DNA from: Deltaproteobacteria bacterium UBA4427
GTDB lineage: Bacteria > Myxococcota_A > UBA9160 > UBA4427
Length of the DNA: 14,063 nt
NCBI GenBank assembly: GCA_002390675.1
Contig: DGPZ01000106.1
Location: forward strand, 21,533 to 35,595
Direction: 5' to 3'
How positions within the stretch are numbered: position 1 is the stretch's first letter; the number at the start of each line of letters is the position of its first letter. Made by a program: the position numbers and the translations under genes. The notes below the pieces were generated by a model, which worked only from the letters and a program-made list of their open reading frames with translations, had not been told where the DNA came from and searched no databases. Shown in pieces: positions 6,414 to 13,922 of this stretch.

Positions 6414-7040
6414 ATGAACACACCCGAACTCAGTGGCCTGTTAGTGCAGCCGATCGCGCAGCGAGTGGGCGCGTGGCTTGCGAACGGCAAGCTCGACGAG
6501 GACGATCTGGACGCGACACTTTCGTCGACTGCGAGGGGTTGGCTCGATCATTCAATTGCGGCTTCCGACTGGGCGCCCCAGGCAGAGTTAGAAGAACTCG
6601 TCGCGATTGCGGCAGAGCAGCTCGGTGGCGAAGCGGGGCTCGTCGAATGGGCGGATGACATCGTCGCCGACTGGCTTGTGAATTCACAGCTGTCGACGCT
6701 CGTGTCCGGTGCACAAAGGCTCGTTGATGGCCCCGGATTCATAGCGAGTCAGGCCGGGGAGCAGCTTCTTAGATCGAGTCGCTGGACTTACGAGGGAAGC
6801 TCTGGATCGTTCAGCGTTCGCCTAGAAGGGGCCGAGGCTCTTGGTCCGGCACTCAAGGCTTTGCTCGGCGCATGTCTTGCCCGGCTTGCTGCCGAGGGGG
6901 ATCAGCGTGCGTTTGATGTTCGCTTTGAGGGTGTCGATGATGCAGAACTCGTTGTGTTCGGAGAACTCGATGACTCGAAGGCATCGGACGAAGAGAGCCA
7001 GGTTGTAGGCCGGCTGCATCGTGCGGCGCTGATTCCCTAA
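6414..7040 (+). CDS. Hypothetical acidic protein, family not recognised
   Basis: A 208-residue protein with no family I recognise. It is acidic and cytoplasmic-looking, with no signal peptide or membrane segment. Residues 1-100 look almost entirely helical, with a WLANGKLDEDDL stretch near the start. After a linker (about 115-128) come alternating short hydrophobic strands and a helix (SFSVRLEG, then a hydrophobic helix ALKALLGACLARLA, then FDVRFEG and AELVVFGEL), suggesting a small alpha/beta C-terminal domain. The ATG at 6414 has GGAG seven bases upstream; the open frame runs back to 6180, but that overlaps the lyase gene. It follows the lyase by 88 bases and could share its transcript. It ends only 5 bases from the convergent helicase gene. 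That it is real is supported by codon pattern, ribosome site and fit between neighbours. Confidence 0.75.
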   Translation: MNTPELSGLLVQPIAQRVGAWLANGKLDEDDLDATLSSTARGWLDHSIAASDWAPQAELEELVAIAAEQLGGEAGLVEWADDIVADWLVNSQLSTLVSGAQRLVDGPGFIASQAGEQLLRSSRWTYEGSSGSFSVRLEGAEALGPALKALLGACLARLAAEGDQRAFDVRFEGVDDAELVVFGELDDSKASDEESQVVGRLHRAALIP

Positions 7041-7045
7041 CGGCG

Positions 7046-9595
7046 CTAACCGCCGAAGCCGACCATACGCAGCATCGGTCCCGCTGGCATACGCGCTTCG
7101 GCGAGTTCGACACGGGCCACGAGCGTGGCAGCCCCTTCGCCCTCTTCGTCGATCAAGGTTTGCGTGAGCTCAAAGATGAGCTCCGCTTGCGGCTCTATGA
7201 GGGTCCAGTGGCCACGACGTGCTTCAGGATCGATTCGCACGCGTTCGATCGTGTCTGAGAGCTCGCCGAATTCGCGCTCGAATCGTGTGGCGTCCCAGGC
7301 CTCGGGGTCGTCCTCCGACAGACACGCCGAAGCGCCTTCGAAGTCCTGCCTCGAGAGACATAATAAGAGCTGCTGAAGTTCTGCTCGAGCCCGCGCGTCG
7401 AAAGCCTTGCGATCGAGCTTCCGGGGCGCTCTTGCCGGGACGGCCTCGGTTTCTTTGATGGGAGCCTCACTTGGATTGACGAGGTTTTCCCATTCCTCCA
7501 CCAGACTCGAGTCGATCCGAGCGAGCATGGCGCGTAGGAACGCGATCACCTCGAGTACTTCTTCGTTATGCGCCGACTCGGGAAGGTTGCGCATGAGCGT
7601 CGAGTGGACCTGGTTTAGGTAACGGAGCAGCACGCCTTCCATACGCGAAATGCCGTAGCGCTTGACGTATTCCTCGAAGGGGATGAAGCCTTCCCAAATT
7701 TCTCGAACGATCGACTTTGGAGATATCGAGTCATCGCCTACCCACGGATGGTGCTCTCGGAAGAGATCGAAAGTCGAATAAAGGAAGTCGGAGTTAGGCT
7801 TATCCCACGTGACGCCTTCAAGTTTCTCCATGCGTTCTTCGTAGGGGACGCGCTCCGCTTTGAGCTCGTTAATCAAATCGGTCTTGCGTTGCCGGACCTG
7901 CGCCTGAAGCAAGGCACGAGGGTTCTCGAGGATCGCCTCGACGCAGGAGATCACGTCAAGCACGTAGTCCGGCGAGTTCGGGTCGAGGGCGGTGACCGCG
8001 TCCACTAGATAGAGAGAGAGGGTGTGATGAAGGTTAAAATCCTGCTGGAGGTTGGCATCGACTCGCGCGATTGGCCCTTGGTCGCTCGGCTCGATACGTA
8101 CGATTTCGGCATGCTGCAGCGACCGAAATAGCACCGCAGCTTTGCGTCTAAGACGAGTCTTCTTCACGGGGCTCTCGAATGTCTCGTTGACCAGCGCGAT
8201 CAGCTCGCGATAGCCACTGCCCGGCAGCGACTGATCCTGCCCTCTCTGCAGGAGCGCGACGAGCGTGCTGTGGCTCAGGTCAAATTGGGATCGCAGAGTC
8301 TCCGGGGGCTTCGTTGAGAGCTGTTCGAAAGTCTCTGCGCTCCAGCCCACAAAGCCTCGCGGCGGCGGCTTCTTCTTGTCTTTCTTTTTGCCGCCTTTGC
8401 CCGAAGCCGCGTTCTTGGCGGCTTGGCGCAGGTTGTCGATGACGTGTTCAGGGGCCTGGCAGACAACGCTGCCGGCGATATCGAACCCCTTGCGTCCTGC
8501 GCGCCCGGCGATCTGCTTGAAGTCGCGGACGGACAAGACGCCGACTTTCTCGCCGTCGAATTTGGAGAGACCCGTGAAGAGCACTGTTCGGATCGGAATG
8601 TTGACGCCGACGCCGAGGGTATCCGTCCCGCAGATGACCTTGAGCAGGCCTCGCTGGGCGAGTTGCTCGACGAGCAGTCGGTACTTAGGAAGGATGCCCG
8701 CGTGATGAAGGCCGATGCCGAATTTAAGGAAGCGGTGAACGTCTTTGCCATAAGGCGAGTCGAATCGGAACCCACCGATCGCCTCCGCGAGGGCTTTCTT
8801 CTCTTCCTTGTTCGTGATCGCGCCGCTCGTGAGCCCCTGCGCTTGTTCGGCAGCGTCCCTTTGCGTGAAGTGCACCATGTAAATCGGCTGCCGCCCCGAA
8901 GCGAGCAGCGTCTCAACGGTCTCTAGTACCGGCGTTTCTCGGTACGTGAAGTCGAGCGGGACCGGCCGCTCGTCACTATGGACGTGGGCGACATCGCGGC
9001 CGGTGATCGCTTGGATACGTTCTTCGATTGGCGCAGTGTTGCCTAACGTCGCAGACATAAGGAGGAAGCGACTTCGCTCCAATATGAGCAGGGGTACCTG
9101 CCAGGCCCAGCCTCGACTGCGGTCCGCGAAGTAGTGGAATTCGTCCATGACGACATAGGGCGCCTCGGTTTCAATTCCTTGGCGAAGCGACATGTTTGCG
9201 AGAATTTCCGCAGTGCAGCAGATGACGGGGGCCGCCGAGTTGATCGAGGCATCCCCAGTGATCATACCGACGTTCTCGGCGCCAAATGTTTCGCAAAGAT
9301 CAAAAAATTTCTCGCTGACGAGGGCTTTGATGGGGGCGGTGTAGAAGGATCTCTTACCTTCGCATAACGCCTTGAAATGCATACCGAGAGCGACGAGCGA
9401 TTTGCCTGATCCCGTCGGCGTACTGAGTACTACATGCCGATTCGTCATCAGCTCGAGCAGCGCTTCTTCTTGTGCGTCGTAGAGTTCGAGTCCCGAATCA
9501 GAGGCCCAGCGAGTGAAGCGGTCCAGGATCGAGTCGGCGTTCAATAGACCGCCTTCGGGCACCCAGTCGATCAGCGGACGAGGGCTCTTGCTCAT
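7046..9595 (-). CDS. DExH-box helicase, Ski2-like with DUF3516-type C-terminus
   Basis: An 849-residue superfamily 2 ATP-dependent helicase, probably acting on RNA. All core motifs are visible: Walker A TPTGSGKS (59-66), DEFH (151-154), SATLG (181-185), TDTLGVGVNIP (324-334) and QIAGRAGRKG (361-370). The DEFH box and GRAGRKG motif place it near the Ski2/Mtr4/HelY group. A very basic insert (residues 397-410, mostly Gly and Lys) follows motif VI, then about 430 residues of helical C-terminal region that I recall as the DUF3516 type. No KOW/arch domain is evident. The ATG at 9595 overlaps the stop of the upstream phosphatase gene in ATGA, so its translation is probably coupled. No ribosome site is needed to explain this start. 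It ends 5 bases from the convergent hypothetical gene. Helicase identity is firm; the RNA target is unknown. Confidence 0.92.
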   Translation of the reverse strand: MSKSPRPLIDWVPEGGLLNADSILDRFTRWASDSGLELYDAQEEALLELMTNRHVVLSTPTGSGKSLVALGMHFKALCEGKRSFYTAPIKALVSEKFFDLCETFGAENVGMITGDASINSAAPVICCTAEILANMSLRQGIETEAPYVVMDEFHYFADRSRGWAWQVPLLILERSRFLLMSATLGNTAPIEERIQAITGRDVAHVHSDERPVPLDFTYRETPVLETVETLLASGRQPIYMVHFTQRDAAEQAQGLTSGAITNKEEKKALAEAIGGFRFDSPYGKDVHRFLKFGIGLHHAGILPKYRLLVEQLAQRGLLKVICGTDTLGVGVNIPIRTVLFTGLSKFDGEKVGVLSVRDFKQIAGRAGRKGFDIAGSVVCQAPEHVIDNLRQAAKNAASGKGGKKKDKKKPPPRGFVGWSAETFEQLSTKPPETLRSQFDLSHSTLVALLQRGQDQSLPGSGYRELIALVNETFESPVKKTRLRRKAAVLFRSLQHAEIVRIEPSDQGPIARVDANLQQDFNLHHTLSLYLVDAVTALDPNSPDYVLDVISCVEAILENPRALLQAQVRQRKTDLINELKAERVPYEERMEKLEGVTWDKPNSDFLYSTFDLFREHHPWVGDDSISPKSIVREIWEGFIPFEEYVKRYGISRMEGVLLRYLNQVHSTLMRNLPESAHNEEVLEVIAFLRAMLARIDSSLVEEWENLVNPSEAPIKETEAVPARAPRKLDRKAFDARARAELQQLLLCLSRQDFEGASACLSEDDPEAWDATRFEREFGELSDTIERVRIDPEARRGHWTLIEPQAELIFELTQTLIDEEGEGAATLVARVELAEARMPAGPMLRMVGFGG
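9592..9595 (-). promoter_or_regulatory. ATGA stop-start overlap, phosphatase to helicase
   Basis: On the minus strand the four bases read ATGA, combining the TGA of the phosphatase with the ATG of the helicase. Such overlaps usually mean that ribosomes ending the first gene start the second, giving linked amounts of both proteins. Confidence 0.85.
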
Positions 9596-10569
9596 TTGTC
9601 GTCACGTCGAGCGAAGGCAGAGCGAGTCGATTCGATCAATTGATTCGCCGCGCCGCGCAGGCCACGCGACTGCATTGGATCCGGAATTTGAGCAAGCATC
9701 ACCGTGACGTTGTCGGTGCCGCCGGCATCATTGGCAGAGTCGATCAGAGATTCGACGATCGATTCAAGGCGCTGTCCATGAGAAGTGATTTTTTGGATCG
9801 CATCGTCCTCTAGCATGCCGTGCAGCCCGTCTGAACATAGCAAGTAGGTGTCGCCAGGCATAATATCGATCGGTGCTATTTCGATTTCGACGTTGTCGCG
9901 CACGCCGAGCGCCCGCAAGATTTGATTGCGACGTGGATCGGTGTGCGCCTGCTCCGGCGTGAGCGCGCCTTCTTGAACTAACGTGGCGACAAGAGAATGG
10001 TCCTGCGTGACGGGCTCGATGAGGCCTGCGCGGATTCGATAGAGCCGACTATCACCGACGTGGCCGACATAGGACGGGCCGTTTTCGGTCAAAAGAAGGC
10101 CGACGATCGTCGTGCCCATGCCGTCGAGGGTTCGGTCTTTTCGACTCGCGCGAAGAATGGATTCGTTCGCGCTGGTGATCGCTTGGAGGAGGCGGGTCGC
10201 GGGGTCTCCGTCGCCGGAAAATATCTGCTCGCCGATTGAATCGATGGCGATGCGGCTAGCGACTTCGCCACCACGATGGCCACCTAAACCATCGGCGACG
10301 AGGACGAGGATCTCGCAGCGATCGCCATCATCGAAGCGGCCGAACGCATCCTGGTTTACGCGTCGCACCCGGCCTATATGGGTCGCGCCAGCGATACGCG
10401 GCTCTCCCTGAGGCCAGACCGGAGCCGGGAATTCACTCAGTTTGGGCACGAGACTTTCGTCGGCGGACGATTCACGATCGGCAGCGTCACGGCGGGGTTT
10501 GTCAGGCGTCGACAAAGGGCGTCCAAACTTGGCTGGGTCGAAAGAGTTCGCGGGCCTCGTTGCCCACAC
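9592..10569 (-). CDS. PP2C-family protein serine/threonine phosphatase
   Basis: A 325-residue PPM/PP2C phosphatase of the bacterial Stp type, which removes phosphate from Ser/Thr using two Mn2+/Mg2+ ions. Residues 60-298 form the catalytic domain: RRVNQDAF (69-76, with Gln replacing the usual Glu of NED), VADGLGGHRGGEVA (91-104, Asp93), GMGTT (150-154), GHVGDSRLYRIR, QDHSLV, CSDGLHGM (Asp247) and GGTDNVTV (Asp286). All metal-ligand Asp residues are present. The first 60 residues are charged and probably disordered, and there is a 27-residue basic tail. The start is uncertain: GTG at 10569 is the longest choice but has no good ribosome site, and GTG at 10449 is possible. No partner kinase is in the window. 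Its stop overlaps the helicase start, suggesting the two products are needed together. Confidence 0.92.
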   Translation of the reverse strand: MWATRPANSFDPAKFGRPLSTPDKPRRDAADRESSADESLVPKLSEFPAPVWPQGEPRIAGATHIGRVRRVNQDAFGRFDDGDRCEILVLVADGLGGHRGGEVASRIAIDSIGEQIFSGDGDPATRLLQAITSANESILRASRKDRTLDGMGTTIVGLLLTENGPSYVGHVGDSRLYRIRAGLIEPVTQDHSLVATLVQEGALTPEQAHTDPRRNQILRALGVRDNVEIEIAPIDIMPGDTYLLCSDGLHGMLEDDAIQKITSHGQRLESIVESLIDSANDAGGTDNVTVMLAQIPDPMQSRGLRGAANQLIESTRSAFARRDDK

Positions 10570-10680
10570 GGCGCCAAGCTTAGTCGCTCCGGGCGCTGAC
10601 TCAATCGGCTTCGACTATCCTGACCGTCCACCCACGAGATTTCTCAGCGATTAGGGCCGGAGAAGGAAGAGCGAGGCACG

Positions 10681-11430
10681 ATGAAACGGTTGGAAAAGGC
10701 GATTCGAATCATGGGGATGCTCGACGAGCGTTATCCGGACCCGCCGATACCTCTGGATCACGTGGATCCCTTCACTCTGCTGGTCGCAGTCGCACTGTCT
10801 GCACAGACGACGGATGAGCGCGTGAACATGGTCACGCCAGGCCTCTTCTCAAAGGGGCCGACGCCCGCGAAAATGGCCAAGCTCTCTGTCGACGAGATCC
10901 TGCAGGAAATCCGGTCCTGCGGATTGGCACCGGGGAAGGCACGAAATATCAAAGGGCTCTCCCAGATCCTCGTGGACGAGCACGGGGGCATCGTTCCAGC
11001 TGATATGGACGCGCTCGAGGCCTTGCCTGGCGTGGGACACAAGACGGCCAGTGTCGTACTCATACAGGCCTTCGATACGCCTGCGTTCCCCGTAGACACG
11101 CATATTCATAGATTGGCGGCGCGATGGGGTTTGTCGGACGAGAAGAGCGTGGATAAGACGGAGCGCGATCTGAAGGCGGTCTTTCCGAGGGAAGCCTGGG
11201 CGCGGCTGCATCTCTCGATGATCTATTTCGGGAGAGAATTCTGCCCCGCGCGGGGACATGACTTAGCCACGTGTCCGATTTGTAGCTGGGCAGCCTCGAA
11301 GAAGCGGATGGCGGAGGAAGCTCGAACGGGCGGGGGCGGTCCGCGATCGAGAGAGGGACTCTCACGGGGCAAGGGCGCGGCGAAGAAGAGCTCTCGGAAG
11401 AAAGCGTCAAAGAAAGCGGCCACGAAATAG
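10681..11430 (+). CDS. nth: Endonuclease III (DNA glycosylase/AP lyase) with altered Fe-S motif
   Basis: A 249-residue base-excision repair glycosylase/AP lyase of the HhH-GPD family, removing oxidised pyrimidines. The helix-hairpin-helix LPGVGHKTA carries catalytic Lys121, and FPVDTHIHR carries Asp139, matching Lys120/Asp138 of the E. coli enzyme. LSAQTTDERVN (39-49) is the usual N-terminal motif. The 4Fe-4S region is unusual: only Cys188, Cys198 and Cys201 are present, with nine instead of six residues in the first gap and no fourth Cys. The protein ends in a roughly 35-residue Gly/Arg/Lys tail with repeated KK, resembling histone-like tails, absent from E. coli Nth. The ATG at 10681 has GAGG four bases and AAGGA 13 bases upstream. 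It is divergent from the phosphatase gene (111 bases) and ends 8 bases from the convergent CobW-type gene. Confidence 0.93.
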   Translation: MKRLEKAIRIMGMLDERYPDPPIPLDHVDPFTLLVAVALSAQTTDERVNMVTPGLFSKGPTPAKMAKLSVDEILQEIRSCGLAPGKARNIKGLSQILVDEHGGIVPADMDALEALPGVGHKTASVVLIQAFDTPAFPVDTHIHRLAARWGLSDEKSVDKTERDLKAVFPREAWARLHLSMIYFGREFCPARGHDLATCPICSWAASKKRMAEEARTGGGGPRSREGLSRGKGAAKKSSRKKASKKAATK

Positions 11431-11438
11431 GCGTCGCC

Positions 11439-12362
11439 CTAGTCGTGTGAGTGAAGGCCCTCTGATCGGCGGATCAGAACGATGCGGCCGAGGAGTTCTT
11501 CGGGTGGGGCGCTATCTGGCTCGGTGATCTCGACCCGTCGGCCAACGACCTGAACGAGCCGGATTCCCTGACCGGTTCGCGCGAAGCCCTTCGCGCGCAG
11601 CAGTCCTGCGCTTGCGAGGTGCGCTTCGATGGCCTCGGATGTCATGCCGGGCTCCGGATTCCACTCGCTCGTTTCGAATTGTTCATGGGAATGGGGCCGT
11701 GTCGCTGGCGTCTCGCCACGGCGGTCGAGTTCACCCGCATCCGGTGGGAAAAGTAAGTCGAGTTCCACGTCCCCGCGAACAGCACGCACGAGCGGCGCTT
11801 CGGGCTCGATCTCTCGTAAACGCGCTTCGACGGCCGGCCAATCCGCTTCTGGAACGAGATCGAGCTTGTTCAAGATCAGCAGATCAGCGGACTGGACCTG
11901 ATCCTCGAAGGTGCCTTCGAGGTCGCGCCCCTCCGCCAATTGGTCCGCGTTCACGACGACGACAGCCATGTCGTCGCCGATAAAATCGCAGGCGGGTTCG
12001 CGCCAAAAATTCAGCTGCGTGTCATAGGGCAGCGCGACGCCGCTCGTCTCGATCACGAAACGGTCAGGATTCACGTCGCGTTTTAACTCGACCAAGGTTT
12101 CGAGCAGGTCGTCCGAGAGCTCGCAGCAGACGCAACCGCCTTCGAGCTCGATATAGGATTGGCCGCCCTGGCCCATCAGCGCACGATCGATCCCCAGCTC
12201 ACCGAGTTCATTGGAAATGAGGGCGATTCGGATCCCTCTTGTGGCGGCATCTGCCAGCAGGTGCTGGACGACCGTAGTTTTCCCGGAGCCCAGAAAGCCC
12301 GAAAGCACGAGGGCCGGAATGCGTTTTTCGTTCTGGTCGCCGGTTGCCTGCGCCTCGCTCAC
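11439..12362 (-). CDS. CobW/COG0523 family GTP-binding metallochaperone
   Basis: A 307-residue G3E GTPase of the COG0523 (CobW/YjiA/ZNG) family, whose members deliver metals, often zinc, to target enzymes. Motifs in order: Walker A GFLGSGKTT (22-30), the metal-binding GCVCC (76-80), ETSG (105-108) and NKLD (165-168). A CobW C-terminal domain begins around residue 220. Two His clusters (PHSH before the C-terminal domain and HSHD at the very end) could bind metal. The start is GTG at 12362, with AAGAGG (12372-12377 on the plus strand) nine bases upstream; the longer open frame to 12587 is rejected because it overlaps glutathione reductase. It is divergent from that gene across 148 bases. No Zur-like palindrome is seen upstream and no known target enzyme is adjacent, so which metal it handles is open. 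Confidence 0.9.
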   Translation of the reverse strand: MSEAQATGDQNEKRIPALVLSGFLGSGKTTVVQHLLADAATRGIRIALISNELGELGIDRALMGQGGQSYIELEGGCVCCELSDDLLETLVELKRDVNPDRFVIETSGVALPYDTQLNFWREPACDFIGDDMAVVVVNADQLAEGRDLEGTFEDQVQSADLLILNKLDLVPEADWPAVEARLREIEPEAPLVRAVRGDVELDLLFPPDAGELDRRGETPATRPHSHEQFETSEWNPEPGMTSEAIEAHLASAGLLRAKGFARTGQGIRLVQVVGRRVEITEPDSAPPEELLGRIVLIRRSEGLHSHD

Positions 12363-12424
12363 TATGTGCCGCCTCTTGGTCTGCCCCGATCTTCGGAGTT
12401 TCTGAGCGCGAAGAGTAACCGTCC

Positions 12425-12485
12425 TCGCGCGTTGCGCGAATGAGTTGGCGGCATGACCGGCTATGGTTGCGCGCGCGAGCCATAG
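12425..12485. promoter_or_regulatory. Two inverted repeats between the CobW-type gene and gor
   Basis: TCGCGC-GTT-GCGCGA (12425-12439) and CTATGG-N13-CCATAG (12461-12466 with 12480-12485) both lie in the 148-base divergent promoter region. The second ends 13 bases before the gor ribosome site, where a bound protein could block transcription or translation, or an RNA hairpin could form. Neither matches a Zur, Fur or OxyR consensus that I know. Confidence 0.35.
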
Positions 12486-12498
12486 GACTGGCCTCGCT

Positions 12499-12504
12499 AA
12501 GGAG
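12499..12504 (+). promoter_or_regulatory. Strong ribosome binding site fixing the gor GTG start
   Basis: AAGGAG lies six bases before GTG at 12511. This sets the glutathione reductase start there rather than at 12463, which would add 16 residues ahead of the FAD-binding fold. Confidence 0.85.
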
Positions 12505-12510
12505 AACATA

Positions 12511-13869
12511 GTGGCAGATCGCGATTTCGATCTTTTCGTAATTGGTGCTGGCTCGGGTGGAGTACGTGCTTCACGTTTCTCGGCCAATCGTGGGGCGCGT
12601 GTCGCCGTCGCTGAAGATCTCTATCTCGGTGGGACCTGCGTAAACGTGGGTTGCGTCCCTAAGAAGCTCTTCGTATACGCCTCGCATTTCAAAGATGAGA
12701 TGCACGAGATGACGTCGGGTTACGGCTGGTCGGTGGGCGAGACGAGCTTTGATTGGCCGACGCTGCGGGATAACAAGACGAAAGAGATCGAACGCTTGAA
12801 TGGGATCTACGAAGGGCTCCTTCGCGATGCGGACGTGAAGCACGTTCCCGGGCGCGCGACGATCGTCGACGCGCACACAGTCGAAGTTGAAGGCACTCGC
12901 TACACGACGGAGAATATTCTTGTCGCGACGGGAGGATGGCCGAGCGTGCCCGAGATTCCGGGCGCTGAACTCGCGAAGACGTCGAACGATCTATTCTCTC
13001 TCGAGAGCTTGCCTAAGACGGCGATCATCGTCGGCGGCGGGTATATCGCCGTGGAGTTCGCGTGCATCTTCGATGGACTCGGTGTCGATGTGACGCAGCT
13101 CTACCGCGGCCCGCTCTTTCTGCGTGGCTTTGATGAAGACGTTCGCTCCCACCTAGCAGAACAAATTCGTAGCCGGGGCGTCGATCTGCGCTTCGATTTG
13201 AATGTGGCGTCGATTGAGAAGCAGGGGGACGGGATCCGGGCGACGTTGACAGATGGGTCGACGATGGACGCGGATCTAATTCTCTTTGCGACGGGGCGGC
13301 ATCCGAACGTGGCGGATCTGGGCCTCGAAGAGGTTGGGGTCGAGACGGCGAAGGACGGCTCGATTCGCGTCGACGAGTTCTCGCGCACGAATGTCCCGAG
13401 CATCTGGGCGATCGGTGACGTCACGAACCGAATCAATCTGACGCCAGTCGCGATTCACGAAGGGGTTTGCCTCGCGGATACGCTTTTTGCGGATAATCCG
13501 CGTTCACCGGATCACGAGAACGTGCCTGCGGCCGTTTTCTCTCAACCTCCGGTTGGCACGGTCGGATTGACGGAAGCCCAGGCCCGTGAGAAGTACGAGG
13601 GGATCGATGTGTACCGCTCGATCTTCCGGGCGCTCAAGCAGACGCTTACGGGAGGCGATGAGAAAACTCTGATGAAACTGATTGTCGATCGTGAGAGCGA
13701 TCGTGTGGTCGGATTGCATATGGTCGGGCCCGATGCGGGCGAGATTCTGCAGGGATTCGCGGTCGCGATTAAGGCGGGTGCTACGAAGGCGGACTTCGAT
13801 GCGACGATTGGAATTCATCCGACGTCTGCGGAAGAGTTCGTCACGATGCGGACGCCCGTCGGCGGCTAA
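12511..13869 (+). CDS. gor: Glutathione-disulfide reductase
   Basis: A 452-residue FAD-dependent class I disulfide reductase that reduces glutathione disulfide with NADPH. FAD-binding IGAGSGG (11-17) is followed by the redox-active pair Cys43-Cys48 in GGTCVNVGCVPKK. The NADPH fold carries GGGYIAVEFA (175-184), then YRG and LRGFD with Arg199 and Arg205. These match the arginines that bind the 2'-phosphate of NADPH and separate this enzyme from NAD-linked lipoamide dehydrogenase. ATGRHPN, AIGDV and the C-terminal HPTSAEE (His436, Glu441) complete the active site. Length is typical for bacterial enzymes. Other disulfide reductases (trypanothione, mycothione) are less likely given VNVGCVPKK and the arginines. 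The GTG start is set by AAGGAG six bases upstream. It is divergent from the CobW-type gene. Confidence 0.95.
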   Translation: MADRDFDLFVIGAGSGGVRASRFSANRGARVAVAEDLYLGGTCVNVGCVPKKLFVYASHFKDEMHEMTSGYGWSVGETSFDWPTLRDNKTKEIERLNGIYEGLLRDADVKHVPGRATIVDAHTVEVEGTRYTTENILVATGGWPSVPEIPGAELAKTSNDLFSLESLPKTAIIVGGGYIAVEFACIFDGLGVDVTQLYRGPLFLRGFDEDVRSHLAEQIRSRGVDLRFDLNVASIEKQGDGIRATLTDGSTMDADLILFATGRHPNVADLGLEEVGVETAKDGSIRVDEFSRTNVPSIWAIGDVTNRINLTPVAIHEGVCLADTLFADNPRSPDHENVPAAVFSQPPVGTVGLTEAQAREKYEGIDVYRSIFRALKQTLTGGDEKTLMKLIVDRESDRVVGLHMVGPDAGEILQGFAVAIKAGATKADFDATIGIHPTSAEEFVTMRTPVGG

Positions 13870-13922
13870 CACATATTGCTGCAAGACGGATGCGCTCCGG
13901 ACTGCAGAGAGGCCAAGGCGAA

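Noticed and set aside
7195..9367. Several open frames of 60-210 codons inside the helicase gene on both strands
   Set aside because: They are GC-driven shadows within a gene showing all helicase motifs; none has family features.
12363..12587. 75-codon N-terminal extension of the CobW-type GTPase
   Set aside because: It covers the divergent promoter region and the gor start; the family begins close to the Walker A motif, and GTG at 12362 has its own ribosome site.
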